Shown one piece after another: positions 45,930 through 57,564 of a stretch of DNA of 64,000 bases. Numbering within the stretch: the stretch's first letter is position 1; each line of letters begins with the position of its first letter. The translations under genes and the position numbers were made by a program. Below the pieces are notes generated by a model. It did not search any database and was not told where the DNA came from. It was given only the letters and a program-made list of their open reading frames with translations. Origin of the DNA: Vibrio sp. DW001. GTDB taxonomy: Bacteria; Pseudomonadota; Gammaproteobacteria; Enterobacterales; Vibrionaceae. The DNA lies in contig NZ_CP091975.1 in NCBI RefSeq assembly GCF_029016285.1, positions 744,001 to 808,000 of the forward strand. The letters are read 5' to 3'.

Positions 45930-46388
45930 TTGACTACTGAAAAGAAAACAATGGATATCACAAGAATTCAGGAATTACTTCCACATCGTTATCCGTTTTT
46001 ACTGATAGATAGAGTGACTGAGTATGTAGAAGGCAAATATCTTATTGGCTTGAAAAATGTATCAGTAAATGAACCTCAGTTCACCGGCCACTTTCCGAAG
46101 ATGCCTATTTTTCCCGGTGTACTTATTTTAGAAGCAATGGCACAAGCTACAGGTTTACTCGCCTTTGCCACGTTTGGTGCGCCAAAAGAGAACGAATTGT
46201 ATTATTTTGCTAGTATTGATAAAGCGAAGTTTCGTAAACCCGTTGTTCCAGGTGATCAATTGGTTATTGAAGTCGAATTTTTAAAAGAACGCAGAGGCAT
46301 TGCGGTATTTACTGGCGTTGCGAAAGTAGATGGCGCTGTAGTCTGTTCTGCTGACCTTAAATGTGCACGTAGAGAATTCCAATTATGA
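45930..46388 (+). CDS. fabZ: 3-hydroxyacyl-ACP dehydratase FabZ
   Basis: A 152-residue hot-dog-fold dehydratase. The active-site residues are His54 in [13 protein letters not shown] and Glu68 in ILEAMAQ. It dehydrates 3-hydroxyacyl-ACP in fatty-acid elongation and competes with LpxA for hydroxymyristoyl-ACP. The start is set at TTG 45930 (TTG ACT ACT GAA), seven bases after AGGAA; an ATG at 45924 would sit one base from that RBS, and a downstream ATG at 45951 is possible. The stop overlaps lpxA by 4 bases. Confidence 0.93.
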   Translation: MTTEKKTMDITRIQELLPHRYPFLLIDRVTEYVEGKYLIGLKNVSVNEPQFTGHFPKMPIFPGVLILEAMAQATGLLAFATFGAPKENELYYFASIDKAKFRKPVVPGDQLVIEVEFLKERRGIAVFTGVAKVDGAVVCSADLKCARREFQL

Positions 46389-47173
46389 TCCATGAAACTG
46401 CTCAGATTCATCCAAGCGCAATCGTAGAAGATGGCGCAGTTATTGGTGCAAATGTTAAAATTGGTCCATTTTGTACCGTTGATAGTAAGGTAGAGATTGG
46501 CGAAGGAACCGAGCTTTTGTCACATGTTGTGGTAAAAGGTCCGACGAAAATTGGTAAAGATAATCGTATCTTTCAGTTCGCCTCTATAGGTGAAGAGTGC
46601 CAAGATCTCAAGTTTGCGGGTGAAGATACACGCCTTGAAATTGGAGATCGCAACACAATTCGTGAGAGCGTGACCATGCATCGAGGTACGATTCAAGATA
46701 ATGGTATTACTAAAGTTGGTAATGATAACCTGTTTATGATCAACGCTCATATTGCGCATGATTGTATCGTTGGCGATCGCTGTATTTTTGCTAATAATGC
46801 GACGCTTGCAGGGCATGTGATTATTGGTCAGCAAGCAATAATTGGCGGTATGTGTGCTATCCACCAGTTCTGTCACGTAGGTGATCATGCGATGCTTGGT
46901 GGTGGTTCAATCGTTGTGCAAGACGTACCGCCTTATGTGATGGCGCAAGGTAATCATTGCGCGCCTTTCGGTATTAATATCGAAGGTCTCAAAAGACGTG
47001 GTTTTGAAAAGAAAGAGATCCACGCGATACGTCGAGCATATAAAGCGTTATATCGTAACGGTAATACCGTTGACGAAGCAAAAATAGAAATAGCGAAAGA
47101 AGCGGAAGAATTTGCTGGCGTTAAACTGTTCTTAGAATTCTTAGAGAACTCGTCTCGAGGAATTATTCGTTAG
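46385..47173 (+). CDS. lpxA: UDP-N-acetylglucosamine acyltransferase
   Basis: A 262-residue left-handed beta-helix acyltransferase, first step of lipid A synthesis. His122 and the catalytic His125 lie in [11 protein letters not shown], and the sequence from about 1-190 is built of hexapeptide repeats (for example [16 protein letters not shown]). The C-terminal helical domain follows ([23 protein letters not shown]). It adds a 3-hydroxyacyl chain to UDP-GlcNAc. It starts inside the fabZ stop (ATGA) and is followed by a terminator, so lpxB may have its own expression. Confidence 0.98.
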   Translation: MIHETAQIHPSAIVEDGAVIGANVKIGPFCTVDSKVEIGEGTELLSHVVVKGPTKIGKDNRIFQFASIGEECQDLKFAGEDTRLEIGDRNTIRESVTMHRGTIQDNGITKVGNDNLFMINAHIAHDCIVGDRCIFANNATLAGHVIIGQQAIIGGMCAIHQFCHVGDHAMLGGGSIVVQDVPPYVMAQGNHCAPFGINIEGLKRRGFEKKEIHAIRRAYKALYRNGNTVDEAKIEIAKEAEEFAGVKLFLEFLENSSRGIIR

Positions 47174-47199
47174 TTATTGAGAATGAATGGCGAACATTT

Positions 47200-47232
47200 T
47201 AAAAGATCGTAACGTTGGTTACGGTCTTTTTT
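47200..47232 (+). terminator. Terminator after lpxA
   Basis: AAAAGATCGTAAC and GTTACGGTCTTTT form a 13-base stem with one G-U pair around GTTG, followed by T residues, 27 bases after the lpxA stop. Confidence 0.88.
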
Positions 47233-47294
47233 GTCTGTACAGTTTCTTTGTTGGTACACTTTTTTTGTTTATACAGTTATAGGGAATGGAATTT

Positions 47295-48449
47295 ATGCCT
47301 CAATCTCGTCCTCTTGTTATCGGCATTGTTGCTGGTGAACTATCAGGAGATACTCTGGGCGAAGGCTTTATTAAAGCAATCAAACAGCAAGTGCCTGATG
47401 CGCAATTCGTCGGTATTGGTGGCCCTAAAATGAATGCGCTAGGTTGCCAGTCGTTGTTTGATATGGAAGAGCTCGCGGTCATGGGGTTGGTGGAAGTGTT
47501 AGGTCGATTACCTAGGCTTTTGAAAGTGAAAGCTGAATTGGTTAAGTACTATACATTAAATCCCCCGGATGTATTTATTGGTATTGATGCGCCTGATTTT
47601 AATCTGCGTTTAGAGAAAAATCTTAAAGATTCGGGCATTAAAACGGTCCATTACGTGAGCCCTTCCGTATGGGCTTGGCGTCAAAAACGGATTTTTAAAA
47701 TCGAAGCTGCGACCAACCTCGTGCTAGCATTTTTACCATTTGAAAAAGCGTTTTACGATAAGTTTAACGTTCCATGCGAATTTATTGGTCATACTCTTGC
47801 GGATGCTATCCCATTAGAAAATCCTAAAGAGCAAGCCAGAGAAGCACTTGGCTTGAATCCAGACAAAAAATGGCTCGCAGTATTGCCGGGAAGCCGCGGT
47901 GCAGAACTGAAAATGTTGGCACAGCCATTTGTCGAAACGTGCAAAAAACTTCACCAGAAACACCCCAACCTCGGTTTTGTCGTTGCGTTAGTCAACGACA
48001 AAAGACGGCAACAGTTTGAACAAGTGTGGAAGACTCTGGCGCCTGAATTGGAATTTATCTTAGTTGATGATACCGCTAGAAATGTGATTCAAGCCTCTGA
48101 TGTGGTGATGTTAGCTTCAGGAACGGTGGCATTAGAATGCATGCTAGTTAAGAGACCAATGGTTGTCGCTTATAATGTAAATCCTATCACTGCGTTTATC
48201 GCTAAACGTTTAGTTAAAAGTGAATTTGTTTCTTTACCCAACATCCTTGCGGGTAAAGAGATGGTGAAAGAGTTTATTCTAGAGGAGTGTCATGCTGATA
48301 ATCTCTTCAATGAGGTTGATAGACTGCTTTTTGATGACAATGTTGAGATGTTAGAAAAATTCACAGAGATGCACCATTGGATTCGCAAAGGGGCCGATCA
48401 ACAAGCTGCTACGGCAGTATTGAAATTAATGGGCAGATTGAATGATTAA
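47295..48449 (+). CDS. lpxB: Lipid A disaccharide synthase
   Basis: A 384-residue family-19 glycosyltransferase. It joins 2,3-diacylglucosamine 1-phosphate and its UDP form into the lipid A disaccharide. Blocks are [87 protein letters not shown] and the donor-site [27 protein letters not shown]. The start is ATG 47295; the ATG at 47286 is one base from the RBS AGGGA, whereas 47295 has proper spacing. It overlaps rnhB by 8 bases. Confidence 0.97.
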   Translation: MPQSRPLVIGIVAGELSGDTLGEGFIKAIKQQVPDAQFVGIGGPKMNALGCQSLFDMEELAVMGLVEVLGRLPRLLKVKAELVKYYTLNPPDVFIGIDAPDFNLRLEKNLKDSGIKTVHYVSPSVWAWRQKRIFKIEAATNLVLAFLPFEKAFYDKFNVPCEFIGHTLADAIPLENPKEQAREALGLNPDKKWLAVLPGSRGAELKMLAQPFVETCKKLHQKHPNLGFVVALVNDKRRQQFEQVWKTLAPELEFILVDDTARNVIQASDVVMLASGTVALECMLVKRPMVVAYNVNPITAFIAKRLVKSEFVSLPNILAGKEMVKEFILEECHADNLFNEVDRLLFDDNVEMLEKFTEMHHWIRKGADQQAATAVLKLMGRLND

Positions 48450-49056
48450 AGAATTTCCTCCATTTGAATATCCACAAGGGTTCCGTCTATTCGCAGGTGT
48501 TGACGAAGTGGGCCGTGGGCCCCTTGTCGGCAATGTTGTCACCGCCGCCGTTATTCTCGATCCCAATATTCCTATCGAAGGCCTAACTGACTCAAAAAAG
48601 CTTTCAGAAAAGAAACGATTAGCACTTTTTCCTGAGATTAAAGAGAAGTCACTCGCTTGGTCAATTGGACGTTGTTCTCCCGTTGAAATAGATCAACTCA
48701 ATATTTTACATGCCACAATGCTTGCTATGACTAGAGCGGTAGAAGGGTTACATATTCAACCCGATTTTGTATTGATTGATGGAAACCGGGTACCTGATAT
48801 AGTGATGCAGGCTCAAGCCATTGTGAAAGGTGATTTGCGAGTAGCGGAAATCAGCGCCGCTTCTATATTGGCGAAGGTAGTACGAGACAAAGAGATGGAA
48901 GAGTTGGATAATCAATATCCAGAATTTGGCTTTGCTAAGCACAAAGGCTACCCAACTAAAGCGCATTTTGAAGCTATTGATAAATATGGTGTGATAGAAC
49001 AACATAGAAAGAGCTTTAAGCCAGTTAAAAAAGCGTTAGGTCTCTGTGAGTCCTAA
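48442..49056 (+). CDS. rnhB: Ribonuclease HII
   Basis: A 204-residue RNase HII. The DEDD active site begins with Asp21-Glu22 in [23 protein letters not shown], and continues in the [10 protein letters not shown] loop, IDGNRVPDI and [17 protein letters not shown]. It removes single ribonucleotides and RNA from RNA-DNA hybrids, using Mn or Mg. It starts inside lpxB and precedes dnaE by 24 bases; lpxB-rnhB-dnaE is a conserved cluster. The window has a second RNase H gene of a different family (rnhA). Confidence 0.97.
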   Translation: MIKEFPPFEYPQGFRLFAGVDEVGRGPLVGNVVTAAVILDPNIPIEGLTDSKKLSEKKRLALFPEIKEKSLAWSIGRCSPVEIDQLNILHATMLAMTRAVEGLHIQPDFVLIDGNRVPDIVMQAQAIVKGDLRVAEISAASILAKVVRDKEMEELDNQYPEFGFAKHKGYPTKAHFEAIDKYGVIEQHRKSFKPVKKALGLCES

Positions 49057-49080
49057 ACCTTGAGCGAGTAACCAAAAATA

Positions 49081-52000
49081 ATGTCTGATCCAAAATTTAT
49101 ACACCTAAGAGTGCACAGTGATTATTCCATGGTTGATGGACTGTCTAAAGTCCCACCATTGGTGAAAAAGGTTGCCGAGCTTGGAATGCCAGCAATGGCG
49201 CTAACTGACTTTACTAACTTATGTGGATTGGTGAAATTTTACAATACTGCGCACGCCTGCGGGATAAAGCCAATAATTGGCGCAGACTTTGCTATGCAGT
49301 CCGATCTCTTTGGTGATGAGTTAACGCAGATAACGGTTATTGCTAAAGATAATAAGGGATATAACAACCTTACATTGCTCATATCTGAGGCATATCAAAG
49401 AGGTCACGTACAACATCAACCTGTTATTGATAAAGATTGGTTAGTGAACCATAAAGAAGGGTTGATCATTCTATCTGGCGGTAAAAATGGCGAAATAGGT
49501 AGAGCATTACTCAAAGGTAATCAACCCTTGGTTGACAGCTGCGTTGAGTTTTACAATACCCATTTCCCTGATCATTTTTATTTAGAACTGTCGCGAACGG
49601 GAAGAGCAGACGAAGAGAGTTATTTACACTTTGCACTCGAGCTGGCTGATAATGTCGGGCTGCCAGTGGTCGCGACGAATGAGGTTGTGTTTCTTCATGC
49701 CGAGCAGTTTGATGCACATGAAATTCGTGTCGCGATACATGATGGATTTACTCTGGTCGATCCGCGAAGACCTAAAAACTACAGTGCTCAACAATATTTG
49801 CGTACTGAAGAAGAGATGTGCGCTCTGTTCTCAGATATCCCAGAAGCCCTTGCGAATAGTGTCGAGATTGCGAAACGATGTAATGCTACGGTTCGATTAG
49901 GCGAAATTTTCTTGCCAAATTTTCCAACAGAAGGGATGAAGATTGAAGATTATCTGATTAAAAAATCAGAAGAAGGTTTAGAAAACCGCCTTGAGTTTTT
50001 GTTCCCTGACGAACAAGTTAGATTGGATAAACGAGCAGATTATGACGAACGCCTTAAAATAGAACTTAAAGTGATTAACCAGATGGGATTTCCTGGTTAC
50101 TTCTTGATTGTGATGGAGTTTATTCAATGGTCGAAAGATAATGATGTGCCAGTTGGCCCCGGTCGAGGGTCTGGTGCAGGTTCTCTGGTGGCTTATGCGT
50201 TAAGTATCACGGATTTAGACCCACTGGAATACGACCTCCTGTTTGAACGCTTCCTAAACCCTGAACGTGTATCTATGCCCGATTTCGATATCGATTTTTG
50301 CATGGATAAACGAGATCAAGTAATTGATCATGTGGCAGAGATATATGGTCGTGATGCTGTATCACAGATTATTACCTTTGGAACCATGGCCGCTAAAGCG
50401 GTAATACGGGATGTTGGCCGGGTGCTTGGCCACCCATATGGCTTTGTTGACCGCATCTCTAAGTTAGTCCCACCCGATCCCGGTATGACCCTTGAAAAGG
50501 CATTTAAAGCAGAGCCTCAGCTTCCAGAGATTTATGCGGCTGATGAAGACGTAAAAGAGCTTATTGATAAGTGCCGAATTTTAGAAGGCGTAACACGTAA
50601 CGCAGGTAAACATGCCGGTGGTGTGGTTATTTCTCCCACGACGATTACGGATTTTGCGCCAATTTATTGCGATGCTGATGGGAATTTTCCTGTTACTCAA
50701 TTTGATAAAAATGACGTAGAAACCGCTGGGCTGGTGAAGTTTGACTTTCTTGGTTTGCGTACACTGACTATTATCGACTGGGCGCTTGGCTTAATTAATC
50801 CCCGTTTGAAAAAAGAAGGGAAAGATCAGGTTAGAATCGAATCGATTCCACTTGAAGATCCTCGTTCATTTAAGAAGCTACAAGATTCTGAAACAACCGC
50901 CGTATTCCAATTAGAATCCCGTGGTATGAAAGAGCTTATCAAACGACTTCAACCGGACTGCTTTGAAGATATTATTGCATTGGTGGCGCTTTTTCGTCCG
51001 GGGCCATTACAGTCCGGAATGGTAGATAACTTTATTGACCGTAAACACGGTCGTGAAGCGGTATCTTACCCAGATGAAACATGGCAGCATGATTCGCTTC
51101 AAGAGACGTTAGAACCGACCTACGGCATTATATTGTATCAAGAACAGGTAATGCAGATTGCGCAGATCCTCGCAGGATATACGCTAGGCGGCGCCGATAT
51201 GTTGCGGCGTGCGATGGGTAAGAAAAAACCGGAAGAGATGGCAAAGCAGCGTTCGATATTCGAACAAGGGGCTATTGATAACGGTGTCGACGGTGAATTG
51301 TCGATGAAAATATTTGACCTTGTAGAAAAATTTGCAGGGTATGGTTTTAATAAATCGCATTCAGCGGCTTATGCACTTGTTTCTTATCAAACCCTGTGGC
51401 TGAAAACCCATTATCCTGCTGAATTTATGGCTGCGGTTATGACGGCTGATATGGACAATACCGAAAAGATTATTGGGTTGGTGGACGAATGTAACCGAAT
51501 GAAATTAAAGGTTTTACCACCAGATATCAATGCTGGAGACTATCGATTTAATGTGGATGAATCTGGTGCAGTTGTTTACGGCATCGGAGCGATTAAAGGC
51601 GTCGGCGAAGGGCCCATTGAAAATATCATTGAAGCGAGAAATAGTGGCGGTCATTTCAAGGATCTCTTCGATTTCTGTGCTCGTATAGATCTGAAAAAAG
51701 CCAACAAACGCGTCATCGAAAAGTTAATCCAAGCTGGTGCGTTGGATCGTTTAGGTCCACATAGGGCGGCCATGATGGCGTCAGTCAATGCGGCAGTGAA
51801 AGCAGCTGGTCAATATCATCAAGCTGAATCATTTGGTCAGTCTGATATGTTTGGTGTGCTAACGAATGCACCAGAAGCGGTAGAGCAAGCTTACGCCCAG
51901 GTGCCTGAATGGCCAGAGAAAATATGGTTGGAAGGAGAGCGGGAAACTTTAGGGCTTTATTTGACCGGACATCCAGTTAATGCATATTTAAAGGAACTTG

Positions 52001-52560
52001 CGAAGTACACTAGTTGTCGACTAAAAGATGCAACGGTAACAAGGCGCGATCAAAGTGTGACTTTGTCTGGCTTAGTTATTGCGGCAAGAGTGATGACAAC
52101 TAAGCGTGGATCTCGTATTGGTCTTATGACATTAGATGACAGATCGGGTCGAATTGAGGTAATGATGTTCTCTGATGTGTTGGATAGGTACGCAGAATTA
52201 CTAGAAAAAGACAGAATATTAGTGATTTCTGGACAGGTCAGCTTTGATGACTTCAATGGTGGCCTTAAAATGTCTGCGCGAGAAGTGATGGATATTGGTG
52301 AAGCCCGTGAGAAATATGCTCGTGGATTATCAGTATCGATTATGCAGTCGCAAATAAATGCTCAGTTTTTTGAACGATTTAGTGCAATATTGGAGCCACA
52401 CAAAGCGGGAACCGTTCCAGTAAATGTGTATTATCAAAGGGAAGATGCTAGAGCAAAGCTCGCATTGGGAACTGAATGGCGAGTAACGCCAAATGATACA
52501 TTGATAGACGAATTAAAACAGTTACTTGGGAAAAAACAAGTAGAACTCGAATTTAACTAA
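49081..52560 (+). CDS. dnaE: DNA polymerase III alpha subunit
   Basis: An 1159-residue replicative polymerase, the full E. coli DnaE length. Domains in order: PHP domain ([19 protein letters not shown]), catalytic palm with [19 protein letters not shown] near residue 400 holding the two aspartates, [16 protein letters not shown] just before it, fingers ([26 protein letters not shown]), a helix-hairpin-helix region, an OB fold ([28 protein letters not shown]) and the C-terminal tau-binding part. A beta-clamp binding motif QADxF-like (QSDMFGV) is visible. It copies the chromosome with DnaQ, whose gene is near the end of the window. Confidence 0.98.
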   Translation: MSDPKFIHLRVHSDYSMVDGLSKVPPLVKKVAELGMPAMALTDFTNLCGLVKFYNTAHACGIKPIIGADFAMQSDLFGDELTQITVIAKDNKGYNNLTLLISEAYQRGHVQHQPVIDKDWLVNHKEGLIILSGGKNGEIGRALLKGNQPLVDSCVEFYNTHFPDHFYLELSRTGRADEESYLHFALELADNVGLPVVATNEVVFLHAEQFDAHEIRVAIHDGFTLVDPRRPKNYSAQQYLRTEEEMCALFSDIPEALANSVEIAKRCNATVRLGEIFLPNFPTEGMKIEDYLIKKSEEGLENRLEFLFPDEQVRLDKRADYDERLKIELKVINQMGFPGYFLIVMEFIQWSKDNDVPVGPGRGSGAGSLVAYALSITDLDPLEYDLLFERFLNPERVSMPDFDIDFCMDKRDQVIDHVAEIYGRDAVSQIITFGTMAAKAVIRDVGRVLGHPYGFVDRISKLVPPDPGMTLEKAFKAEPQLPEIYAADEDVKELIDKCRILEGVTRNAGKHAGGVVISPTTITDFAPIYCDADGNFPVTQFDKNDVETAGLVKFDFLGLRTLTIIDWALGLINPRLKKEGKDQVRIESIPLEDPRSFKKLQDSETTAVFQLESRGMKELIKRLQPDCFEDIIALVALFRPGPLQSGMVDNFIDRKHGREAVSYPDETWQHDSLQETLEPTYGIILYQEQVMQIAQILAGYTLGGADMLRRAMGKKKPEEMAKQRSIFEQGAIDNGVDGELSMKIFDLVEKFAGYGFNKSHSAAYALVSYQTLWLKTHYPAEFMAAVMTADMDNTEKIIGLVDECNRMKLKVLPPDINAGDYRFNVDESGAVVYGIGAIKGVGEGPIENIIEARNSGGHFKDLFDFCARIDLKKANKRVIEKLIQAGALDRLGPHRAAMMASVNAAVKAAGQYHQAESFGQSDMFGVLTNAPEAVEQAYAQVPEWPEKIWLEGERETLGLYLTGHPVNAYLKELAKYTSCRLKDATVTRRDQSVTLSGLVIAARVMTTKRGSRIGLMTLDDRSGRIEVMMFSDVLDRYAELLEKDRILVISGQVSFDDFNGGLKMSAREVMDIGEAREKYARGLSVSIMQSQINAQFFERFSAILEPHKAGTVPVNVYYQREDARAKLALGTEWRVTPNDTLIDELKQLLGKKQVELEFN

Positions 52561-52636
52561 ATTCAGTTGTGATAACCTAATCATTAGCTATATTGTTTAT
52601 AGTGGTTAATCGCAGCTGTTTAACAAAGGATTCATG

Positions 52637-53596
52637 ATGAGCCTGAACTTTCTAGAATTTGAAAAGCCTATTGCTGAACTAGAAGCAAAAATCGAAGCAC
52701 TTCGAGATATGTCTCGCCACGGTGGTGATACAACGGTGGATCTAGATAAAGAGATTTCTCAATTAGAAGAGAAAAGCTTAGAGCTTAAAAAGAAAATATT
52801 TAACGATTTAGGTGCATGGCAAGTTGCACAACTTGCTCGTCATCCTCAGCGTCCTTATACATTAGATTATCTTGAACATGTATTTACTGAGTTTGAACTT
52901 TTAGCAGGCGACCGTGCTTATGGCGATGATAAAGCCATTGTTGGTGGCATGGCTCGTCTAGATGGACGACCAGTTATGGTTATCGGTCACCAAAAAGGAC
53001 GTGAAACGAAAGAAAAAGTAATACGTAACTTTGGTATGCCAAAACCAGAAGGATACCGTAAAGCGCTTCGATTAATGCAGATGGCTGAGCGTTTTAATAT
53101 GCCAGTTATTACCTTTATCGATACAGCTGGTGCTTATCCAGGTGTCGGTGCGGAAGAGCGCGGACAATCTGAAGCTATCGCTAGAAATCTAAAAGTGATG
53201 TCTGGTCTGAAAGTGCCTATAATTTGTAATGTGGTCGGTGAAGGTGGTAGTGGTGGTGCATTAGCTATTGGTGTTGGTGATTACGTCAATATGCTTCAAT
53301 ATTCGACCTATGCGGTGATCTCTCCTGAAGGGTGTGCTTCTATCCTTTGGCGTGATTCAGATAAGGCTCCACAAGCTGCTGAAGCGATGGGACTCGTTGC
53401 GCCACGTTTAAAAGAATTAGAGCTTATTGATGAAATCATTGAAGAGCCATTGGGTGGTGCGCATCGTGACCCTATTCAGATGGCTAAGAATATGAAAGCC
53501 AATTTAATTAAACAACTCGATGAACTTGTTGAGTACGATAGTGATACATTGCTTGAACGCCGATACCAGCGTTTGATGAACTATGGTTATTGTTAA
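52637..53596 (+). CDS. accA: Acetyl-CoA carboxylase carboxyltransferase alpha subunit
   Basis: A 319-residue carboxyltransferase alpha subunit: N-terminal coiled coil ([18 protein letters not shown]), then [74 protein letters not shown] and [37 protein letters not shown]. With AccD it moves carboxyl from biotin to acetyl-CoA to make malonyl-CoA, the first step of fatty-acid synthesis. ATG 52637 is preferred over the directly preceding ATG because AAGGA is six bases upstream. A terminator follows. Confidence 0.98.
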   Translation: MSLNFLEFEKPIAELEAKIEALRDMSRHGGDTTVDLDKEISQLEEKSLELKKKIFNDLGAWQVAQLARHPQRPYTLDYLEHVFTEFELLAGDRAYGDDKAIVGGMARLDGRPVMVIGHQKGRETKEKVIRNFGMPKPEGYRKALRLMQMAERFNMPVITFIDTAGAYPGVGAEERGQSEAIARNLKVMSGLKVPIICNVVGEGGSGGALAIGVGDYVNMLQYSTYAVISPEGCASILWRDSDKAPQAAEAMGLVAPRLKELELIDEIIEEPLGGAHRDPIQMAKNMKANLIKQLDELVEYDSDTLLERRYQRLMNYGYC

Positions 53597-53630
53597 GATT
53601 GAAGCAAATGAAAACGGATTAAGTTAGAAT

Positions 53631-53656
53631 AAAACGGACCTTTAGGTCCGTTTTAT
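53631..53656 (+). terminator. Terminator after accA
   Basis: AAAACGGACC and GGTCCGTTTT form a perfect 10-base stem with a four-base loop (TTTA), followed by ATTGTTTTT. Confidence 0.9.
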
Positions 53657-53748
53657 TGTTTTTAACCGTAAACGTAAGCTAATCAGCATGCAATTTAAGA
53701 CCATTTGCCTCGCCTATGATTGATTACGTAAACAATTGAGGCCCGGCT

Positions 53749-55062
53749 TTGTTAGATACTCTTACTTCATGTCTTGATAAATACCGACAACCCCACAGCC
53801 GTGTTGTTTTGGCATTAAGCGGTGGTGTTGATTCAAGAGTATTGCTGGATCTACTTGCGCGTTATCAGGCAGTACACAAAGAGGTAACTTGCTTAGCGGT
53901 TCATGTCCATCATGGATTAAGTGATAACGCGGATGAATGGGTATCTTGTTGCCAGACTTGGTGTGACGACGACGGTATTGAGCTGTTCATCGAGTACGTT
54001 GAACTCAATTTGGCTCGCCAAGTGAGCACAGAACAAGAGGCTCGCAACAAGCGTTATCAAGCCTTAGAAAAACATGTCAAAAGAGACGATATACTGATAA
54101 CTGGCCAACACAATGCCGATCAGATGGAAACATTCTTACTGGCTCTGAAAAGAGGTAGCGGTCCCAAAGGGCTATCTGCAATGCCTGAATGCGCTTCTTT
54201 TTCCGACGGTTTATTGATTCGTCCTCTCTTAGCTATCAGCCAAGTCGCGATAATTGAGTATGCGCATTCTAAGCAACTAAACTGGAATGAAGATGAGAGT
54301 AATCAAAATACTCAATATGATCGAAATTTCTTGCGACAAGAGGTTATTCCCAAACTGAAAGCGCGATGGCCAAACATAGAACAGTCCGTATTAAGAAGCA
54401 GCAAGTTGTGTGCGAATCAAGAATCGCTCATTAATGAATTATTAAATGAAAGGCTAATACAGTTGACTGATGCTGATGGTAGTTTATCTATCCTGCAACT
54501 AGGTCAACAGAGTGAACTTGCTAGAAATCAGTTGCTAAGGCTTTGGCTAAGCGCTAGGCACAGTATGATGCCCTCTTTAGTACAATTAAGCTTGATTTGG
54601 AAAGAGGTTGCGTTAGCAAAAACAGATGGTAATCCTAAAATAAATATCACGTCTGGAGAAGTGAGACGCTTCAAAGGTCGACTCTATTTTGTGGACAAAA
54701 TACCAGATGTTACCTCTTGGTCTGATTCGCTATCTTTCCAACAACGACTGGCGCTACCTGAGAAACTGGGTCATATTCAACTTATTGATAAATGCGTAGG
54801 GACATCGCTGTCGCTGCGTTCTCCTAAAAAAAATGAACGAGTATGGGTTCACTTTAATCCACAAGGTTTGACCGCTCACCCCGTTGAACGAGAACATAGT
54901 AGAAAGTTGAAGAAACTGTTTCAGGAGTATGAAATACCAAGTTGGTTACGCACGCGAACACCCATTATTATGTATGGTGATCAGCTCGCTATGGTTGCAG
55001 ATCTTTTTGTGTGCAAAGAATTTCACGGTGATGATTGTGAAATTCTATGGGATAAAGTATAA
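53749..55062 (+). CDS. tilS: tRNA(Ile)-lysidine synthetase
   Basis: A 437-residue PP-loop ATPase. SGGVDS at 24-29 follows VVLALSGG; other blocks are LAVHVHHGLSDNADEW, TEQEARNKRYQAL, TGQHNADQMETFLLALKRGSGPKGLSAMPE and IRPLLAISQ. The C-terminal TilS domain covers about 350-437 (RSPKKNERVWVHFNPQG; KKLFQEYEIPSWLRTRTPIIMYGDQLAMVADLFV). It makes lysidine at C34 of the AUA-reading tRNA-Ile. The start is TTG (TTGTTAGATACT), with GAGG eight bases before. Essential in most bacteria. Confidence 0.95.
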   Translation: MLDTLTSCLDKYRQPHSRVVLALSGGVDSRVLLDLLARYQAVHKEVTCLAVHVHHGLSDNADEWVSCCQTWCDDDGIELFIEYVELNLARQVSTEQEARNKRYQALEKHVKRDDILITGQHNADQMETFLLALKRGSGPKGLSAMPECASFSDGLLIRPLLAISQVAIIEYAHSKQLNWNEDESNQNTQYDRNFLRQEVIPKLKARWPNIEQSVLRSSKLCANQESLINELLNERLIQLTDADGSLSILQLGQQSELARNQLLRLWLSARHSMMPSLVQLSLIWKEVALAKTDGNPKINITSGEVRRFKGRLYFVDKIPDVTSWSDSLSFQQRLALPEKLGHIQLIDKCVGTSLSLRSPKKNERVWVHFNPQGLTAHPVEREHSRKLKKLFQEYEIPSWLRTRTPIIMYGDQLAMVADLFVCKEFHGDDCEILWDKV

Positions 55063-55107
55063 GAGTGTAAGCTCAATAATTAGAATATATAAATTAAAGG
55101 AAGCGTT

Positions 55108-55419
55108 ATGAATAAGTTAGTAACTGGATTAGTAATGGGTACGGTGTTGTTTAGTGGTTCTGTCTTAGCTGGTGACCCAGTGGCAGGAAAAGCAAAATCA
55201 ATGGTATGCGGGGCTTGTCACGGCGTTGCTGGTATATCGGCCATTGACGGCTATCCAAACCTAGCTGGTCAAAACGAAAAGTACATTATTTCTTCAATTA
55301 AAGCTTATCGTAACAAAGAACGAAATGGCGGTAATGCCGCAATTATGCAACCACAGGCTGGAATACTCAGCGACCAGGATATCGAAAACTTGGCAGCATA
55401 CTATTCACAAATGAAATAA
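55108..55419 (+). CDS. Class I periplasmic cytochrome c
   Basis: A 103-residue c-type cytochrome. The signal peptide ends near VLA-GDP (residue 21), the haem motif CGACH is at Cys34-Cys37-His38, and the distal methionine is probably in AAIMQPQAG near residue 80. The size and the GKAKSMVCGACHGVAG context fit the c553/c5-like family that carries electrons in the periplasm to terminal oxidases or reductases. AAAGGAAGC is a good RBS. It lies between tilS and glnB without an obvious operon partner; exact redox partner unknown. Confidence 0.93.
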   Translation: MNKLVTGLVMGTVLFSGSVLAGDPVAGKAKSMVCGACHGVAGISAIDGYPNLAGQNEKYIISSIKAYRNKERNGGNAAIMQPQAGILSDQDIENLAAYYSQMK

Positions 55420-55493
55420 GTTTGTCAGAATGTCAGTGTTGGTTATTTCGTTGATTTCAATAGTAATGCTGTCATAGATGTAGGTAAGATTAA

Positions 55494-55841
<348 letters not shown>

Positions 55842-55853
55842 AAGTGGTTGAAT

Positions 55854-55878
55854 AAAAAGGGGCTAAGGCTCCTTTTTT
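55854..55878 (+). terminator. Terminator of glnB
   Basis: AAAAAGGGGC and GCTCCTTTTT pair around a short loop (TAAG) with one mismatch, followed by more T residues, 13 bases after the stop codon. Confidence 0.8.
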
Positions 55879-56016
55879 GTTTTCTATTCTTAAACATCTA
55901 CTTCTAATGCGGTGGTTACCTTTTAAATCGGTCGACTTTCTTTGTCGGTGGATTTTCACTTCATCTTTATAATCTCATTGTATAAATGATTTTTTAGCTA
56001 GTGGTAATAATAGGGT

Positions 56017-56886
56017 ATGAAGAAAGTCATTAAATCGATTCTAATACTGTGTGCATCCCTTGTTGTATTGGCACTATTCTCTTTTCAGATTGTTTTTGAT
56101 GTACCCGAACAGCCTCAACAACTCTTGTTAAGTCATGATCAAACGCAAGTTACACCTATCTGTTACCAAAACCCATCACCGAAACCTATTGATAAGAATG
56201 GCCATATTAACCTTTTGGTCTGGAATATCTACAAACAGAATCGAGATAATTGGGAACCGGCACTTAACCAATTTAGCCATGACGCACAGCTACTTTTGCT
56301 TCAAGAGGCGAGCCTTACAGGTGCTTTTAAGGTGTGGATTGAAAAACAATCGTGGGGAAGCAACTACGTTAAAGCATTTTCGGCTTTTGATATTAGTGCT
56401 GGTGTAGTTAATTTAGCCTCTAATTTCCCTATTACGGCTTGTGCATTTAGTGCCAAAGAACCCTGGTTAAGATTACCCAAGTCAGGATTATACGCTCTGT
56501 ATCTATTGTCTAATGGTCAGCAGCTTGCCGTTGTTAACGTACACGCCATTAATTTTTCCTTGGGGATAGCAGAGTACCAGCAGCAGCTTTCTCTACTAAG
56601 AGGGGAACTCATGCAACATACTGGACCAATAATTATGGCTGGAGATTTCAATACGTGGAGTGACGATCGACTTACAGAGCTAAATGAACAGGTTGCGAAA
56701 CTGGCACTTCATGAGGTGCCATTTGACCCGGATAACCGAAAGCTTTTCGTCAATGGTTTGCCTCTGGATCATGTTTTTTATAGAGGGTTAACATTGATAA
56801 ATGCAAAAGCGCCCGTAACGGACGCTTCGGATCATAACCCTTTAATAGTCAATTTCAAGTTCAGTGATTCGCGACTAAATAATTAA
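56017..56886 (+). CDS. yafD: YafD-like endonuclease/exonuclease/phosphatase-fold protein
   Basis: A 289-residue protein of the EEP superfamily (UPF0294 type). An N-terminal hydrophobic segment (about 7-27) may anchor it in the membrane or act as a signal. The enzyme motifs are LVWNIYKQN, LLLQEAS (glutamate metal ligand), AVVNVHAINF, IIMAGDFNTWS and the C-terminal LDHVFYRG...DASDHNPL, the complete set of Asp/His/Asn active-site residues. The substrate is unknown. Its 3' end overlaps the convergent YIP1 gene by 12 bases. The symbol follows the E. coli neighbourhood with mltD and gloB. Confidence 0.85.
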   Translation: MKKVIKSILILCASLVVLALFSFQIVFDVPEQPQQLLLSHDQTQVTPICYQNPSPKPIDKNGHINLLVWNIYKQNRDNWEPALNQFSHDAQLLLLQEASLTGAFKVWIEKQSWGSNYVKAFSAFDISAGVVNLASNFPITACAFSAKEPWLRLPKSGLYALYLLSNGQQLAVVNVHAINFSLGIAEYQQQLSLLRGELMQHTGPIIMAGDFNTWSDDRLTELNEQVAKLALHEVPFDPDNRKLFVNGLPLDHVFYRGLTLINAKAPVTDASDHNPLIVNFKFSDSRLNN

Positions 56887-57564
56887 TATGTATAAAGCCC
56901 ATATGAGGTAATATCCAAGCCAAGGAAGGGCCGAAATAGCAAGAGCCTGACCTTTGGAAAACTCAGTCCAAGCCCCAATAGCTGCATAGCCGAGCACAAT
57001 GTACCAAGGTAGTAACAACGGCAAGGCACGAGTGAAAGAAGACCATTCATTCGTTAGCGGTAGTTTTAGTAAACCATTCAAACTGTTCAAATCCGCTGCA
57101 TAACTCATCACATTGCCATGATTGATTAACAGACTCACATAGCTTGCAAAGTCACCGAGAACGGCTGGAAAAATGACGACACTGGAGGCCGCAAACCACT
57201 TCCAATAACCGTGCTGATGACGGCTAGGTTTTGCAGCCAAGAAAAACCAAAATGCAAGTAAGCCAATATTTAGAGTTCTATTAAATACGGCATTTAGAAT
57301 CTCACTTGCCATGAGGGTATTTGGTTCAAGTAAGACTATTTTATCTGGGGATGTCGCCTGAAGTTGTTCGATTAGGTTGAATTTTAACCATTCAAAATCA
57401 ACAATATCGAAATAATAACCCCAAAATAGGAATGGAGTTAACATTAGAAGTACATAGGTTTGCCAGCCCCAAGCGCCTCTTTTATAGAGTGCTGCGAAGC
57501 ATGAGGTTGGAGCTCGAAATATATCAACAACCATGGATAATGGGTTACTAGAAGGAACTATCAT
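56875..57564 (-). CDS. YIP1-family membrane protein
   Basis: A 229-residue protein with about five hydrophobic helices (for example TYVLLMLTPFLFWGYYF, LLAFWFFLAAKP, VVIFPAVLGDFASYVSLLI, LPWYIVLGYAAIGAW, LPWLGYYLIWALYILII) and an N-terminal PTSCFAALYKRGAWGWQTY characteristic of YIP1 domain proteins. The function is unknown in bacteria. Its start overlaps the mltD stop by 4 bases (ATGA), so the two are co-translated, suggesting an envelope role. It converges with the yafD-like gene. Confidence 0.75.
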   Translation of the reverse strand: MIVPSSNPLSMVVDIFRAPTSCFAALYKRGAWGWQTYVLLMLTPFLFWGYYFDIVDFEWLKFNLIEQLQATSPDKIVLLEPNTLMASEILNAVFNRTLNIGLLAFWFFLAAKPSRHQHGYWKWFAASSVVIFPAVLGDFASYVSLLINHGNVMSYAADLNSLNGLLKLPLTNEWSSFTRALPLLLPWYIVLGYAAIGAWTEFSKGQALAISALPWLGYYLIWALYILII

